Assembly (NCBI RefSeq): GCF_024741235.1
Contig: NZ_JANSKA010000005.1
Location: 62,001-126,000 of the forward strand
Length of the DNA stretch: 64,000 nt
Direction of reading: 5' to 3'
Source: Tractidigestivibacter montrealensis
Lineage (GTDB): Bacteria; Actinomycetota; Coriobacteriia; Coriobacteriales; Atopobiaceae
The stretch's first letter is position 1, and each line of letters starts with the position of its first letter. The notes beneath the pieces are model-generated. The model was not told the DNA's origin and made no database searches. It saw only the letters and a list, made by a program, of their open reading frames with translations. Made by a program: the position numbers and the translations under genes. Shown one piece after another: positions 15,527-24,108 of this stretch.

Positions 15527-18182
15527 GGACGCCGTCCTCGCTGCTCGCCATCCCGTCCGTATCTCTGCGGGTGGAAGAGACGCACTTGTCTTTGACGTCT
15601 CCGGCATCCCCGGCGCAAGTCGCCTGCCCCGTGCTCTGGTAGAGCTTCTCGAAAACGTCGTACGCCGTTCTGCAACGGACGATGTCGCCGCGCGTCAGGC
15701 CCAAGCCGTGGTCGAAGCCGGCCTTGCAGGCAAGCAGGGCACCGAGATCGAGTTCATGCCCGCGCGCGTCCTTTTCCAGGACTTCACCGGCGTGCCCGTC
15801 TTTGTCGACTTTGCCTCTATGCGCGACGCCATGGTGGCTCGCGGCGGGGACCCCGCTCGCGTGAACCCGCACATCCCCTGCACGCTCGTTGTTGACCACT
15901 CGGTCATCGCAGACGTCGCAGGCGAGAAGGATGCATGCGAGAAGAACCAGGAGCTTGAGGCCAAGCGCAACCACGAGCGCTTTGCCTTCCTCAAGTGGGC
16001 GAGCGAGTCCTTCGAAAACGTTCAAATCGTTCCGCCCGGAGGCGGCATCTGCCACCAGCTCAACATCGAGCGCTTCTGCCGCGTGGTGACCACCGATGCG
16101 CTCTCGAAGCTTGACGAGCCCGTTGCCTGCTTCGACACGCTCGTGGGCACCGACTCCCACACCACCACGGCAAACGGGGTGGGCGTCATGGGCTGGGGCG
16201 TAGGCGGCATCGAGGCCGAGGCTGCGGCGCTTGGCCAGCCCATCTCGATGCTTGTTCCGCCTGCGGTGGAGCTCAGGCTCACCGGCGCCCTTCGTGACGG
16301 CGTCTCTGGCATGGACCTGGCACTCACGGTGGCGCAGCTCATGCGCGCCGCCGGCGTCGTTGGTTGCCTCGTCGAGGTGACGGGTGAGGGCGTGGAAACG
16401 CTTAGCGCCACGCAGCGTTCCTGCGTCGCCAACATGACCCCGGAGTATGGCGCCACCACCACGCTCTTCCCGGTGGACGAGAAGACCCTGGACTACCTCA
16501 GGCTCACCGGTCGCAACGCCGATGACGTGGCGTTTGCCCAGGCATACCTAGAGCGTCAGGGCACCTTTGGCGCAACGTCTGGCCGCATCTACGCCCGTAC
16601 CGTCACGCTCGACCTTTCCACCGTCGAGCCGAGCCTTGCCGGCCCCTCGCGCCCGCACGACCGCGTGACCATTGCTGGCCTGCGGGAGCGCTTCGAGCGG
16701 AGTGCCGAGAAGAACGGCCATGGGGACCTCTCCCAGGCTTTCTCGGTCACGTGCGGCGATAATACCTACGACCTGCATCACGGCGCACTTGCCATTGCCG
16801 CCATCACCAGCTGCACCACCGCGACCGACCCGGCCATGATGGTTGCCGCCGGCCTTCTTGCCAAGCGCGCCGTCGAGCGCGGCCTTGCGCCCAAGCCCTG
16901 GGTGAAGAAGATCCTCGCCCCTGGCAGTCACGCCACGCAGCTGCTGCTCGAGCGCGCAGGCCTCACAACACCCCTTGCCAAGCTCGGCTTCTTTACCTGC
17001 GGCTTTGGCTGCATGAGCTGCATTGGCAACTCCGGCGACATCCACCCGGCGCTCCGTGAGCGCGCAGACAAGATGGAGCTCACGAGTGTCCTCTCAGGCA
17101 ACCGCAACTTCGAGGGCCGCATCTCGCCCTACGTGAGCCAGAATTACCTCTGCCAGCCCGCCTACGTGGTTGCCTACTCGCTCGTGGGCACAATGGACGT
17201 CGACCTTGCCACGGAGCCCGTGGGCACGGGTGCCAACGGCGAGCCCGTGATGCTCACAGACCTGGTGCCCTCCGACGCCGAGGTTGCCGAGGTCCTCTCG
17301 CACGTCCTCACGCCGTCGCTCTTCGCCGACGCTCAGGGGTCGCTCAAGGAGGGTTCAGCGTCCTGGCAGGCCATCGAGTCCTCGTCCTCCTCGACCTTTC
17401 CATGGGACGAGTCGTCCACCTACGTTCGTCGCGCGCCTTACTTCGACATCGCGCGACAGCGAGAGACCGTCGAGGTTTCAGGCGCTCGTGCCCTGGCACT
17501 CCTCGGCGACTTTGTGACCACGGACCACATCTCGCCCGCAGGCGCCATTGCCCCAGACTCGCCGGCGGCGCGCTACCTCACCGAGCACGGCGTGGCTCAG
17601 CAGGACTTCAACACCTACGGCAGCCGCAGGGGCAACCACGAGGTCATGGCACGCGGTACCTTTGCCAACGTCAAGCTAAAGAATGCGCTGGCAGATGGCC
17701 GCGTGGGAGGTTGGACCCGAGACTTTGTCGACGGCGAGGTCAAGAGCATCTACGATGCCTCCGTTGACTATGCCAAGCATGACGTGCCCCTGGTGGTGGT
17801 TGCGGGCAAGCTCTACGGCTCTGGCTCGAGCCGCGACTGGGCGGGCAAGGGCCCGCTGCTCCTTGGGGTTCGTGCCGTCATCGCAGAGAGCTTCGAGCGC
17901 ATCCACCGCTCCAACCTGGTGCAGATGGGGGTGCTCCCGCTGCAGTTCAAGGAGGGCCAGAACGCCGCCACGCTGGGCCTTACGGGCGAGGAGACCTTCG
18001 ATATTGCTCCGGTGAGCCTGGCAGAGGGGCTTCCCAGCCCGCGCGAGGTCGAGGTCAAGGCCACGCGGCCTGATGGGACGGCGGTCACCTTTGACTGTGT
18101 CGTGCGCGTCGACACACCCATGGAGGGACGTTTCCTCGCGAAGGGCGGCATACTGCCTTACGTTCTGGACGAGATTTCATAG
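15486..18182 (+). CDS. acnA: Aconitate hydratase
   Basis: Isomerises citrate and isocitrate through cis-aconitate with a [4Fe-4S] cluster. 898 residues, AcnA/IRP type. Visible features: GTDSHTTTANGVGVMGWGVGGIEAE, cluster cysteines in TSCTTATDP and CGFGCMSCIGNSG, and the swivel-domain motif GSGSSRDWAGKG. The first cysteine motif departs from the common SCTNTSNP. GGAGGAG (15474-15480) precedes ATG 15486, so the start lies inside the 3' end of the ATPase gene (41-base overlap). In this group it probably serves glutamate synthesis through a partial TCA branch, but no citrate synthase or isocitrate dehydrogenase gene is in the window. Confidence 0.95.
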   Translation: MSLTEGTPSTREFRDAVLAARHPVRISAGGRDALVFDVSGIPGASRLPRALVELLENVVRRSATDDVAARQAQAVVEAGLAGKQGTEIEFMPARVLFQDFTGVPVFVDFASMRDAMVARGGDPARVNPHIPCTLVVDHSVIADVAGEKDACEKNQELEAKRNHERFAFLKWASESFENVQIVPPGGGICHQLNIERFCRVVTTDALSKLDEPVACFDTLVGTDSHTTTANGVGVMGWGVGGIEAEAAALGQPISMLVPPAVELRLTGALRDGVSGMDLALTVAQLMRAAGVVGCLVEVTGEGVETLSATQRSCVANMTPEYGATTTLFPVDEKTLDYLRLTGRNADDVAFAQAYLERQGTFGATSGRIYARTVTLDLSTVEPSLAGPSRPHDRVTIAGLRERFERSAEKNGHGDLSQAFSVTCGDNTYDLHHGALAIAAITSCTTATDPAMMVAAGLLAKRAVERGLAPKPWVKKILAPGSHATQLLLERAGLTTPLAKLGFFTCGFGCMSCIGNSGDIHPALRERADKMELTSVLSGNRNFEGRISPYVSQNYLCQPAYVVAYSLVGTMDVDLATEPVGTGANGEPVMLTDLVPSDAEVAEVLSHVLTPSLFADAQGSLKEGSASWQAIESSSSSTFPWDESSTYVRRAPYFDIARQRETVEVSGARALALLGDFVTTDHISPAGAIAPDSPAARYLTEHGVAQQDFNTYGSRRGNHEVMARGTFANVKLKNALADGRVGGWTRDFVDGEVKSIYDASVDYAKHDVPLVVVAGKLYGSGSSRDWAGKGPLLLGVRAVIAESFERIHRSNLVQMGVLPLQFKEGQNAATLGLTGEETFDIAPVSLAEGLPSPREVEVKATRPDGTAVTFDCVVRVDTPMEGRFLAKGGILPYVLDEIS

Positions 18183-18208
18183 GCCTTGTGAGAGCTTGCT
18201 TGATGGTA

Positions 18209-18237
18209 TTGTGCGCGGCGGGCGGAACGGCGAGAAT
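18209..18237 (+). promoter_or_regulatory. Possible promoter for zinc-ribbon protein gene
   Basis: TTGTGC (18209-18214), a 17-base spacer and GAGAAT (18232-18237) lie about 50 bases upstream of the start at 18288. Both hexamers are imperfect. Confidence 0.35.
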
Positions 18238-18287
18238 GTGCGGCTGGATTCGCTTCGCTGGGTAAGAGACAGACGGGAGGGATTTGC

Positions 18288-19337
18288 ATGAGGTGTCCAA
18301 ACTGCGGTGCGGAGGTGCCTACGGGTGCCGTCGTGTGCCCGTCTTGCCACTATGACCTTGGTCTTACGCAGAGGATCCCCGTGACCAAGGTCGCATGGTG
18401 TCCCACGTGCGGGGCCTTGGTTCCGCCCGACGCGCACTCCTGCCCCAAGTGCGGCGCCCCCGTTGGCGCACCGGCTCGCTCCAAGAGCGGGCAGGCCGTG
18501 CGCGACCTGGGCATACCTACCATCGAGGGGCCGGTTGCTGCCGATGGGGAAGACGTGGACGAGGGCGGCGCGGACGCCACGCGCGCCATGCCGCGTATCG
18601 AGAGTGCCATTCCCTCCGAGCCCGGCCCGGAGTCTGCTACGGTGCGCCATGACCGTATGCCCCGCACGCGGGTGCTCATGGTTGCCGCAGGGGCTGCGCT
18701 GGCGCTGGCAGGAGGCATGGCCCTCTGGATCACGCATCCGTGGGACCCCAATCTCTACATCACGCACGCACAGACGGATGCCGACACGTCGATGGCAGGC
18801 TATCCTGGCTACATCTCTGCCCTCAGCGGCCAGGACGGCTCCACTGCCACGTCGTCCGACTCGTCGAGCGACAGCTCGGACTCTAGCTCGGACTCCGGCT
18901 CTGACACCGGCACAAAGTCTGTCTACCAGTCCATAAGCGACGACTACGACAAGCTCGGCACCTATGCGGACCAGCTTGATCAGAGCGTGGCTGACCTTAC
19001 GTCCACGGGGGTGAGCGGTAGCAAGTCTGATCGCGAGTCCGGGAAGGCCACCGCCGACCAGACCGCCATCGAGCTCTCGAACCTCATCGATGACATTGCC
19101 TCGCTCGATGACTCCGATGGCACCTACGCTGATGACATCTCCAACATGACAACGTTGGGAAATTGGCTGCGCAACCGCTCTGATGCCATCTGCGAGGCTT
19201 GGAAGCTTTCGGTCACTATGACTACGGAGAAGAAGATCTTGGCACCGCTCGAGAAGATCGGCTACTCCTCCGGCAAGGACAGCTACAAGACGCTCTTTGA
19301 CGAGAATTACGACGCGTGGAAGCCTGCGGAGCAGTAG
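18288..19337 (+). CDS. Double zinc-ribbon single-pass membrane protein
   Basis: Unknown function, 349 residues. Two zinc ribbons come first: Cys3/6/17/20 and Cys38/41/52/55, each CxxC...CxxC. Then an acidic cytosolic linker, one transmembrane helix at ~129-148, and an extracytoplasmic part that opens with a Ser/Asp low-complexity run (~187-207) and continues into a helical domain (~210-349). The topology (cytosolic N-terminus, external C-terminus) follows from Arg/Lys residues just before the helix. GGGAGGG precedes the start. It is followed by a cyclophilin and a TPR membrane protein of similar topology, and then the mre operon, so an envelope role is a reasonable inference. No catalytic motif seen. 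Confidence 0.8.
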   Translation: MRCPNCGAEVPTGAVVCPSCHYDLGLTQRIPVTKVAWCPTCGALVPPDAHSCPKCGAPVGAPARSKSGQAVRDLGIPTIEGPVAADGEDVDEGGADATRAMPRIESAIPSEPGPESATVRHDRMPRTRVLMVAAGAALALAGGMALWITHPWDPNLYITHAQTDADTSMAGYPGYISALSGQDGSTATSSDSSSDSSDSSSDSGSDTGTKSVYQSISDDYDKLGTYADQLDQSVADLTSTGVSGSKSDRESGKATADQTAIELSNLIDDIASLDDSDGTYADDISNMTTLGNWLRNRSDAICEAWKLSVTMTTEKKILAPLEKIGYSSGKDSYKTLFDENYDAWKPAEQ

Positions 19338-19364
19338 GCAGCGGCGATCTGTGGCGTCTGGCGA

Positions 19365-19395
19365 TTGCGTGCAGGCCGTTGCTTGCTGGTACTAT
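19365..19395 (+). promoter_or_regulatory. Possible extended -10 promoter of cyclophilin gene
   Basis: TACTAT (19390-19395) with an upstream TG (19387-19388) forms an extended -10. TTGCGT (19365-19370) would be a -35 at a long 19-base spacing. It lies about 75 bases before the start codon. Confidence 0.35.
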
Positions 19396-19468
19396 CGTAG
19401 GGATGGAAGATTGCCACTATTCTCTCGACGTCTACGCGACGTAGTGAGCTTGACTCTTTGGAGGGGAC

Positions 19469-19963
19469 ATGGGTCTCTTTGGTTCTAAGCCGCTCTACAC
19501 GCCGGCATATAAGGTGAAGGGCGACGAGGTCGCGGTCTTTGACACCAGCAAGGGCACCATAGTGGTGCGCCTCGACGGCGAGGGCGCCCCCATTCACGTG
19601 GCCAACTTCTGCGAGCTTGCAGAGAAGGGCTTCTACGACGGTCTCACCTTCCACCGCTACGAGCCCGGTTTTGTCATCCAGGGCGGTGACCCCTCGGGCA
19701 ACGGAACCGGAGGTCCGGGGTACTGCATCCATGAGGAGTACACCACCAACCCCCACAACAGCCACGAGGACGGCGCGCTTGCCATGGCCCGTGCGTCTGA
19801 CCCCAACTCCGCTGGCTCCCAGTTCTACTTCTGCCTTGGCCCGCAGCACTTCCTGGACAAGGGTTACACCGTGTTCGGGCAAACCATCGAGGGTCTCGAC
19901 ACCATTGCCGCCCTGCGCAAGGGCGACGTCATCAACTCGATTACGATCGAACACCGTGCGTAG
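19469..19963 (+). CDS. Peptidyl-prolyl cis-trans isomerase, cyclophilin type
   Basis: Catalyses proline isomerisation during folding. 164 residues, single cyclophilin domain. Typical motifs are FYDGLTFHRYEPGFVIQGGDP with the catalytic arginine, NSAGSQFYFCL, and YTVFGQTIEGLD. No signal peptide or membrane segment is seen, so it is cytosolic, despite lying between two membrane proteins. GGAGGGG precedes ATG 19469. The downstream TPR gene follows after 33 bases and may share the transcript. Confidence 0.93.
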   Translation: MGLFGSKPLYTPAYKVKGDEVAVFDTSKGTIVVRLDGEGAPIHVANFCELAEKGFYDGLTFHRYEPGFVIQGGDPSGNGTGGPGYCIHEEYTTNPHNSHEDGALAMARASDPNSAGSQFYFCLGPQHFLDKGYTVFGQTIEGLDTIAALRKGDVINSITIEHRA

Positions 19964-19996
19964 CGTTTCGCCGATGTCGAAGCGAGGGGGTCTCAC

Positions 19997-21364
19997 GTGA
20001 ATCAACAGGCATACGAGGCGGGCAAGGCCGCCTATCAGCAGGGCGACTGGCTCACGGCAGTCGACAGGCTCTCCCAGGCCAAGAGCGCGGGCGAGGTCTC
20101 TGGCCCTGTCGACCACCTCGTTGGTAACTGCTACATGAAGCTTGGACAGTACGAGGCCGCTGCCGCTGCATACGAGAGCGCGCTGCGGGACACCACGTAC
20201 GGCAAGGTTGGACCGCTCTCATGCAACCGTGGTCGCGCGCTTCTTGCCGCCGGGCATCCCTCCGAGGCCGTTACGGCACTCACGCAGGCGCTGAGCGACA
20301 CCTCCTATGCCACCCCGTACAAGGCCCACATGGCCCTGGGCACTGCCTACGAGCGCCTGGGGGACCCCCGCAACGCTGGTATCGCCTACAGGAACGCGGC
20401 CATCGACGAGTCCAATCCCAACCCGTCCTCTGCCCTGTGCGACCTCGGCGGTTGCTTCATGCAGCTCGGCCGTCCCGTCGATGCCGTCGAGGCATACCGC
20501 ACGGCTCTCGACTTCTCGGCGCCCCTTCAGAGCCAGAACCAGGTCTATTGCGACCTTGGCCTTGCCTACGTTGCCGCCAACCGCATGTCCGAGGCGGTCG
20601 ACGCCTTCGACCACGCCACGGCAGACGGCACGCTTGTGCTCTCGCCAGAGGCGCAGGCCTCCTACGATGCCGCGCGCAAGGCCATGGCTGCCATTGCCGG
20701 CAAGAAGCGTCCCTCAGACACCGACGCCCTTCTCGCCGCCGCGGGCTACGGTGGGGGATACGACCCGCTCGATCCCACGGGTGCCTCTGGCGAGCTCATG
20801 CCTTCCGCCGACGACACCGGCTTCTTCTCGGTCTCTGAGGAGGACCTTGTCGAGCAGGACAAGAAGGAGCGCAAGATTCGCCGCAAGCACAACCACCGCG
20901 GCCTCAAGGTCTTCATCGCCATTCTCGTCATCCTCGTGGTGGCTCTTGGCGCCGCTGGATATGCCTACTACCGCGGCTATGGCTGGCCCACGCAGGAGGC
21001 AGTGATCGAGCAGCTCTTTGACGCAAAGACCTCCGGTGAGGACCTGGGTAGCTTCATTGCCGCCTCTGTGCCCGCCTCTGACGCTGCGACCATCGAGTCC
21101 ACGGTGCCCACGGGCGCGACCATCAAGTCAACCGAGGTCGACAGGAGCACCACCGAGTCTACCGCTACGGTCACCGCGGCACTTCCCACGGGGGACACCC
21201 AGGCCTATACCATCTCCCTGGTGCGTGACGGCATCTCCTGGAAGGTGACAAACGTCACGAGCGATGCCGCCTCTACCTCTGCCGCTACTACTTCCACTAC
21301 GGCAGGCACCACGTCTTCGACCGGGACCACCACGACCACTACGGGAACCGCGTCGCAGGGCTAG
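19997..21364 (+). CDS. TPR-repeat single-pass membrane protein
   Basis: Unknown function, 455 residues. The cytosolic N-terminal part (~1-210) carries about five tetratricopeptide repeats (e.g. KLGQYEAAAAAYESAL, RLGDPRNAGIAYRNA, QLGRPVDAVEAYRTAL). A charged linker (KKERKIRRKHNHRG) leads into one membrane helix at ~303-325. The external part is ~100 residues of small domain followed by an almost pure Ser/Thr/Gly/Ala tail. The start is GTG 19997 with GAGGGGG upstream. TPRs suggest a scaffold recruiting cytosolic partners; the position just before mreB makes a cell-shape or envelope assembly link plausible but unproven. Confidence 0.8.
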   Translation: MNQQAYEAGKAAYQQGDWLTAVDRLSQAKSAGEVSGPVDHLVGNCYMKLGQYEAAAAAYESALRDTTYGKVGPLSCNRGRALLAAGHPSEAVTALTQALSDTSYATPYKAHMALGTAYERLGDPRNAGIAYRNAAIDESNPNPSSALCDLGGCFMQLGRPVDAVEAYRTALDFSAPLQSQNQVYCDLGLAYVAANRMSEAVDAFDHATADGTLVLSPEAQASYDAARKAMAAIAGKKRPSDTDALLAAAGYGGGYDPLDPTGASGELMPSADDTGFFSVSEEDLVEQDKKERKIRRKHNHRGLKVFIAILVILVVALGAAGYAYYRGYGWPTQEAVIEQLFDAKTSGEDLGSFIAASVPASDAATIESTVPTGATIKSTEVDRSTTESTATVTAALPTGDTQAYTISLVRDGISWKVTNVTSDAASTSAATTSTTAGTTSSTGTTTTTTGTASQG

Positions 21365-21375
21365 GGCCCCTCGCG

Positions 21376-21405
21376 GCACGTAACGTGCGCACCGTACGGT
21401 GCGCA
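21376..21405. promoter_or_regulatory. Two overlapping palindromes upstream of mreB
   Basis: GCACGT-A-ACGTGC (21376-21388) overlaps by three bases a perfect 20-base palindrome (TGCGCACCGT and its complement, 21386-21405). The second has no loop, as expected of a dimeric repressor site rather than a terminator, and lies 17 bases before the mreB start, next to its ribosome site. As RNA the two hairpins would exclude each other. Confidence 0.6.
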
Positions 21406-21422
21406 GACGGGATAAGGAAGCT

Positions 21423-22466
21423 ATGTCGATCTTCGACTCACTGTTCGGCGAATATGGCGGCGACCTTGCTATCGACCTGGGTACCGCCAACACGCTCGTG
21501 GCCGTAAGGGGCCAGGGCATCGTCATTAACGAGCCCTCGGTCGTCGCCATCGACAAGAGCGAGAGCCGCGTCCTTGCCGTTGGCGCAGACGCCAAGCGCA
21601 TGATTGGCCGCACGCCTGGCTCCATCATCGCAGAGCGCCCCCTCAAGGACGGCGTCATCGCAGACTTCGACGTTACTGAGGTCATGCTCAGGTACTTCAT
21701 AGAGAAGGCTCGCGAGCGGCGCTATCCCTGGTCGCCACGACCCCGCGTTGTCGTCTGCGTTCCCTCGGGCGTCACGTCCGTCGAGAAGCGCGCCGTCTTC
21801 GAGGCAACCATTCAGGCCGGTGCACGCCAGGCCTACCTCATCGAGGAGCCCATGGCAGCCGCCATTGGCGCCGACCTTCCCATTGAGGACCCAACGGGCT
21901 CGATGGTCGTTGACATTGGCGGTGGCACCACGGAGGTGGCCGTCATCTCCATGGGTGGCATCGTTGTCTCCCAGTCAATCCGCACCGCGGGCGACGAGTT
22001 TGACCAGACCATTCTCGAGCACGTCCGCGATGCCTACAACCTATCCATTGGCGAGCGAACGGCCGAGGACATCAAGATCAAGGTAGGTTCGGCGGCACCC
22101 CTTGCAGAGGAGCTAGACGTCGAGGTCAACGGCCGAGACGTCATGAGCGGCTTGCCCAAGACGGTCCGCATCGAGAGCGAGGAGATTCGTCGTGCCCTGG
22201 ATCGCCCGCTCGACGAGGTCACGAAGGCCGTCAAGGACGCTCTCGACGTGACACCGCCCGACCTTGCCTCAGACCTCATGTTCTACGGCATCCTGCTCAC
22301 GGGTGGCGGCGGCCTTCTCCGCGGTCTTGACCAGCGCCTTCGCGAGGAGACTGGCGTGCCCGTCAACGTGAGCCCCACTGCCCTCGAAAACGTCGTCACC
22401 GGTTGCGCCAAGGTTCTCGAGGCCAATGCGCTCTCCGGCGGCTTTGTCCAGAGTACGGGCCAGTAA
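21423..22466 (+). CDS. mreB: Rod shape-determining protein MreB
   Basis: Actin-like filament protein that positions peptidoglycan synthesis along the cell cylinder. 347 residues. Phosphate-1 motif DLGTANTLV near the N-terminus, VVCVPSGVTSVEKRA, phosphate-2 motif DIGGGTTEVAVIS, and GGGGLLRGLD near the C-terminus. ATG 21423 has AAGGAAG upstream. It heads the operon mreB-mreC-mreD-PBP2-rodA; mreC begins 2 bases after its stop. Confidence 0.96.
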   Translation: MSIFDSLFGEYGGDLAIDLGTANTLVAVRGQGIVINEPSVVAIDKSESRVLAVGADAKRMIGRTPGSIIAERPLKDGVIADFDVTEVMLRYFIEKARERRYPWSPRPRVVVCVPSGVTSVEKRAVFEATIQAGARQAYLIEEPMAAAIGADLPIEDPTGSMVVDIGGGTTEVAVISMGGIVVSQSIRTAGDEFDQTILEHVRDAYNLSIGERTAEDIKIKVGSAAPLAEELDVEVNGRDVMSGLPKTVRIESEEIRRALDRPLDEVTKAVKDALDVTPPDLASDLMFYGILLTGGGGLLRGLDQRLREETGVPVNVSPTALENVVTGCAKVLEANALSGGFVQSTGQ

Positions 22467-22468
22467 GG

Positions 22469-23521
22469 GTGCCGCTCGGAGGAAACCGAGCCCCATCGGC
22501 GGGGCTGGGAAACAACAACCAGGGCACGGGCGGGCGCGAGCTCGTCGTGTGCCTCATCGTCTCTGTAGTGCTCTTCACCGTGGGCGTGCGCACGGGGGAT
22601 GATGGCCCGCTCGCTGCCGTTCGCGGTGGCTTCCAGACCATTACCACGCCGGTACGGCTTGTGGGGTCTGTCATCTCCATGCCCTTCCAGGGGCTGGGAA
22701 ACATCTTCTCCAACCTTACGGCGGACCAGGCCACGCTTTCGGAGCTCCAGGAAGAGAACGACCAGCTGCGCAGCAGGAATGCTGAGCTTGAGGAGGCAGA
22801 GCAGACGGCTACTCGTCTGCAGGGGCTTCTCGATCTTCAGAGTACCTACAATCTGCAGTCGACTGCTGCCCACATCATTTCCGGCTCTAGTGACTCGTGG
22901 TCATCTACCGTTACCATCGACAAGGGCACCAGCTCGGGCCTATCCGTGGGCATGCCGGTGACCTCGTCCTCCGGCGTCATTGGCCAGATTGTCGAGTGCG
23001 GCGCCACCTCCTCTACGGTCCTGCTCGTGGACGACGAGTCCTCGAGCATCTCTGCCATGGTCCAGTCGAGTCGGGCGCAAGGCATGCTCAACGGCTCTGC
23101 CGCAGGTGAAGTGAGCCTTGACATGATTCGCACCGATCAGACGGTCGAGGTGGGAGACATCGTTGTCACGAGCGGATTGGGCGGCGTCTTCCCCAAGGGT
23201 CTTCCGCTGGGCAAGGTCACAAGCGTCGAGAAGAACCCCGGCTCCATGTACTACACGATCGTGGTCGAGCCGTACGCCCATACCGAGAATGCCGAGGAGG
23301 CCCTCGTCATAACCTCGCTCACGGATTCGCAGGTCGCGACCTCGGAGGACGTGGCCGCAGCTGACGCTCAGGAGACCTCTGCGAGCACGACCGACTCCAC
23401 GGACACCGACTCCAGCACGGACTCCACTGCCACCGGCTCTGGCAGCGCCAATAGCAATTCCACCACGGGCACGTCAACCACGTCGTCGACTTCAACGTCG
23501 ACCACGTCTATGAGAAACTAG
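22469..23521 (+). CDS. mreC: Rod shape-determining protein MreC
   Basis: Bitopic membrane protein linking MreB to the extracytoplasmic wall synthases. About 350 residues: a short cytosolic N-terminus, membrane helix at ~25-41, a coiled coil at ~85-118 (QEENDQLRSRNAELEEAEQ), the beta-barrel MreC core, and a C-terminal low-complexity Ser/Thr/Asp tail of ~50 residues that typical MreC proteins lack. The start is taken as GTG 22469, right after the mreB stop. No ATG is available before the membrane helix, and the ribosome site is weak, so coupling to mreB is likely. Confidence 0.92.
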   Translation: MPLGGNRAPSAGLGNNNQGTGGRELVVCLIVSVVLFTVGVRTGDDGPLAAVRGGFQTITTPVRLVGSVISMPFQGLGNIFSNLTADQATLSELQEENDQLRSRNAELEEAEQTATRLQGLLDLQSTYNLQSTAAHIISGSSDSWSSTVTIDKGTSSGLSVGMPVTSSSGVIGQIVECGATSSTVLLVDDESSSISAMVQSSRAQGMLNGSAAGEVSLDMIRTDQTVEVGDIVVTSGLGGVFPKGLPLGKVTSVEKNPGSMYYTIVVEPYAHTENAEEALVITSLTDSQVATSEDVAAADAQETSASTTDSTDTDSSTDSTATGSGSANSNSTTGTSTTSSTSTSTTSMRN

Positions 23522-23538
23522 GGAGGGGAGGGCTCGCC

Positions 23539-24099
23539 ATGCAGGTGGCCGACAAGAACAGGGACCGGCGGGGCACGCTCGTCCTCGCCATTGCGTGCGC
23601 CGTGTTGCAGCTTGCGCTTGCACCCAACATCGGGCTCGGCAACGGGCGCGCCAACTTTGCCCTCATCTTCACTGTCTGCGTTGCCTTTAACGTGGGCGGG
23701 AGGAAGGGCGTCCTTGCGGGCTTCTTCGCAGGGCTGTTCTTTGACCTCTCGACCACCGGGCCAGTTGGGCTCATGGCGGGACTTTGCGCTGCCGCGGCCT
23801 ACGTGATGGGCCAGGAGGGGAGAAACCGCATGGCAGGAGAGTTTGGCGCGAGCGTCGCCGAGTTCTCCATCGCCACGCTCGTGGTGTCTCTCGTCTACCA
23901 CCTTGCCATGCTCATGGTGGGGCAATCCTCGTCGTTCCTCGATGTGATTATCCTGCGCACGCTTCCCACGGCGTTTCTCACCATCATCGCCTTCCTGCCC
24001 TTTGCCTGGATCTACTCGCGTTCCACGGGTGGCGGGCCCAACCTCTCGATGGGTGGCCGGCGCCGCGGCGGTTCGCACCTCAGCACCAGGGGCCTCTAG
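23539..24099 (+). CDS. mreD: Rod shape-determining protein MreD
   Basis: Small polytopic membrane partner of MreC in the elongation complex. 186 residues with about five hydrophobic segments (e.g. LVLAIACAVLQLALAP, GVLAGFFAGLFFDLS, ATLVVSLVYHLAML) and the family-typical FFAGLFFDL stretch. The C-terminal ~25 residues are basic and Gly-rich. GGAGGGGAGG precedes ATG 23539. Assignment rests on hydrophobic profile and strict mreBCD gene order. Confidence 0.9.
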   Translation: MQVADKNRDRRGTLVLAIACAVLQLALAPNIGLGNGRANFALIFTVCVAFNVGGRKGVLAGFFAGLFFDLSTTGPVGLMAGLCAAAAYVMGQEGRNRMAGEFGASVAEFSIATLVVSLVYHLAMLMVGQSSSFLDVIILRTLPTAFLTIIAFLPFAWIYSRSTGGGPNLSMGGRRRGGSHLSTRGL

Positions 24100-24108
24100 G
24101 GTCGCATC

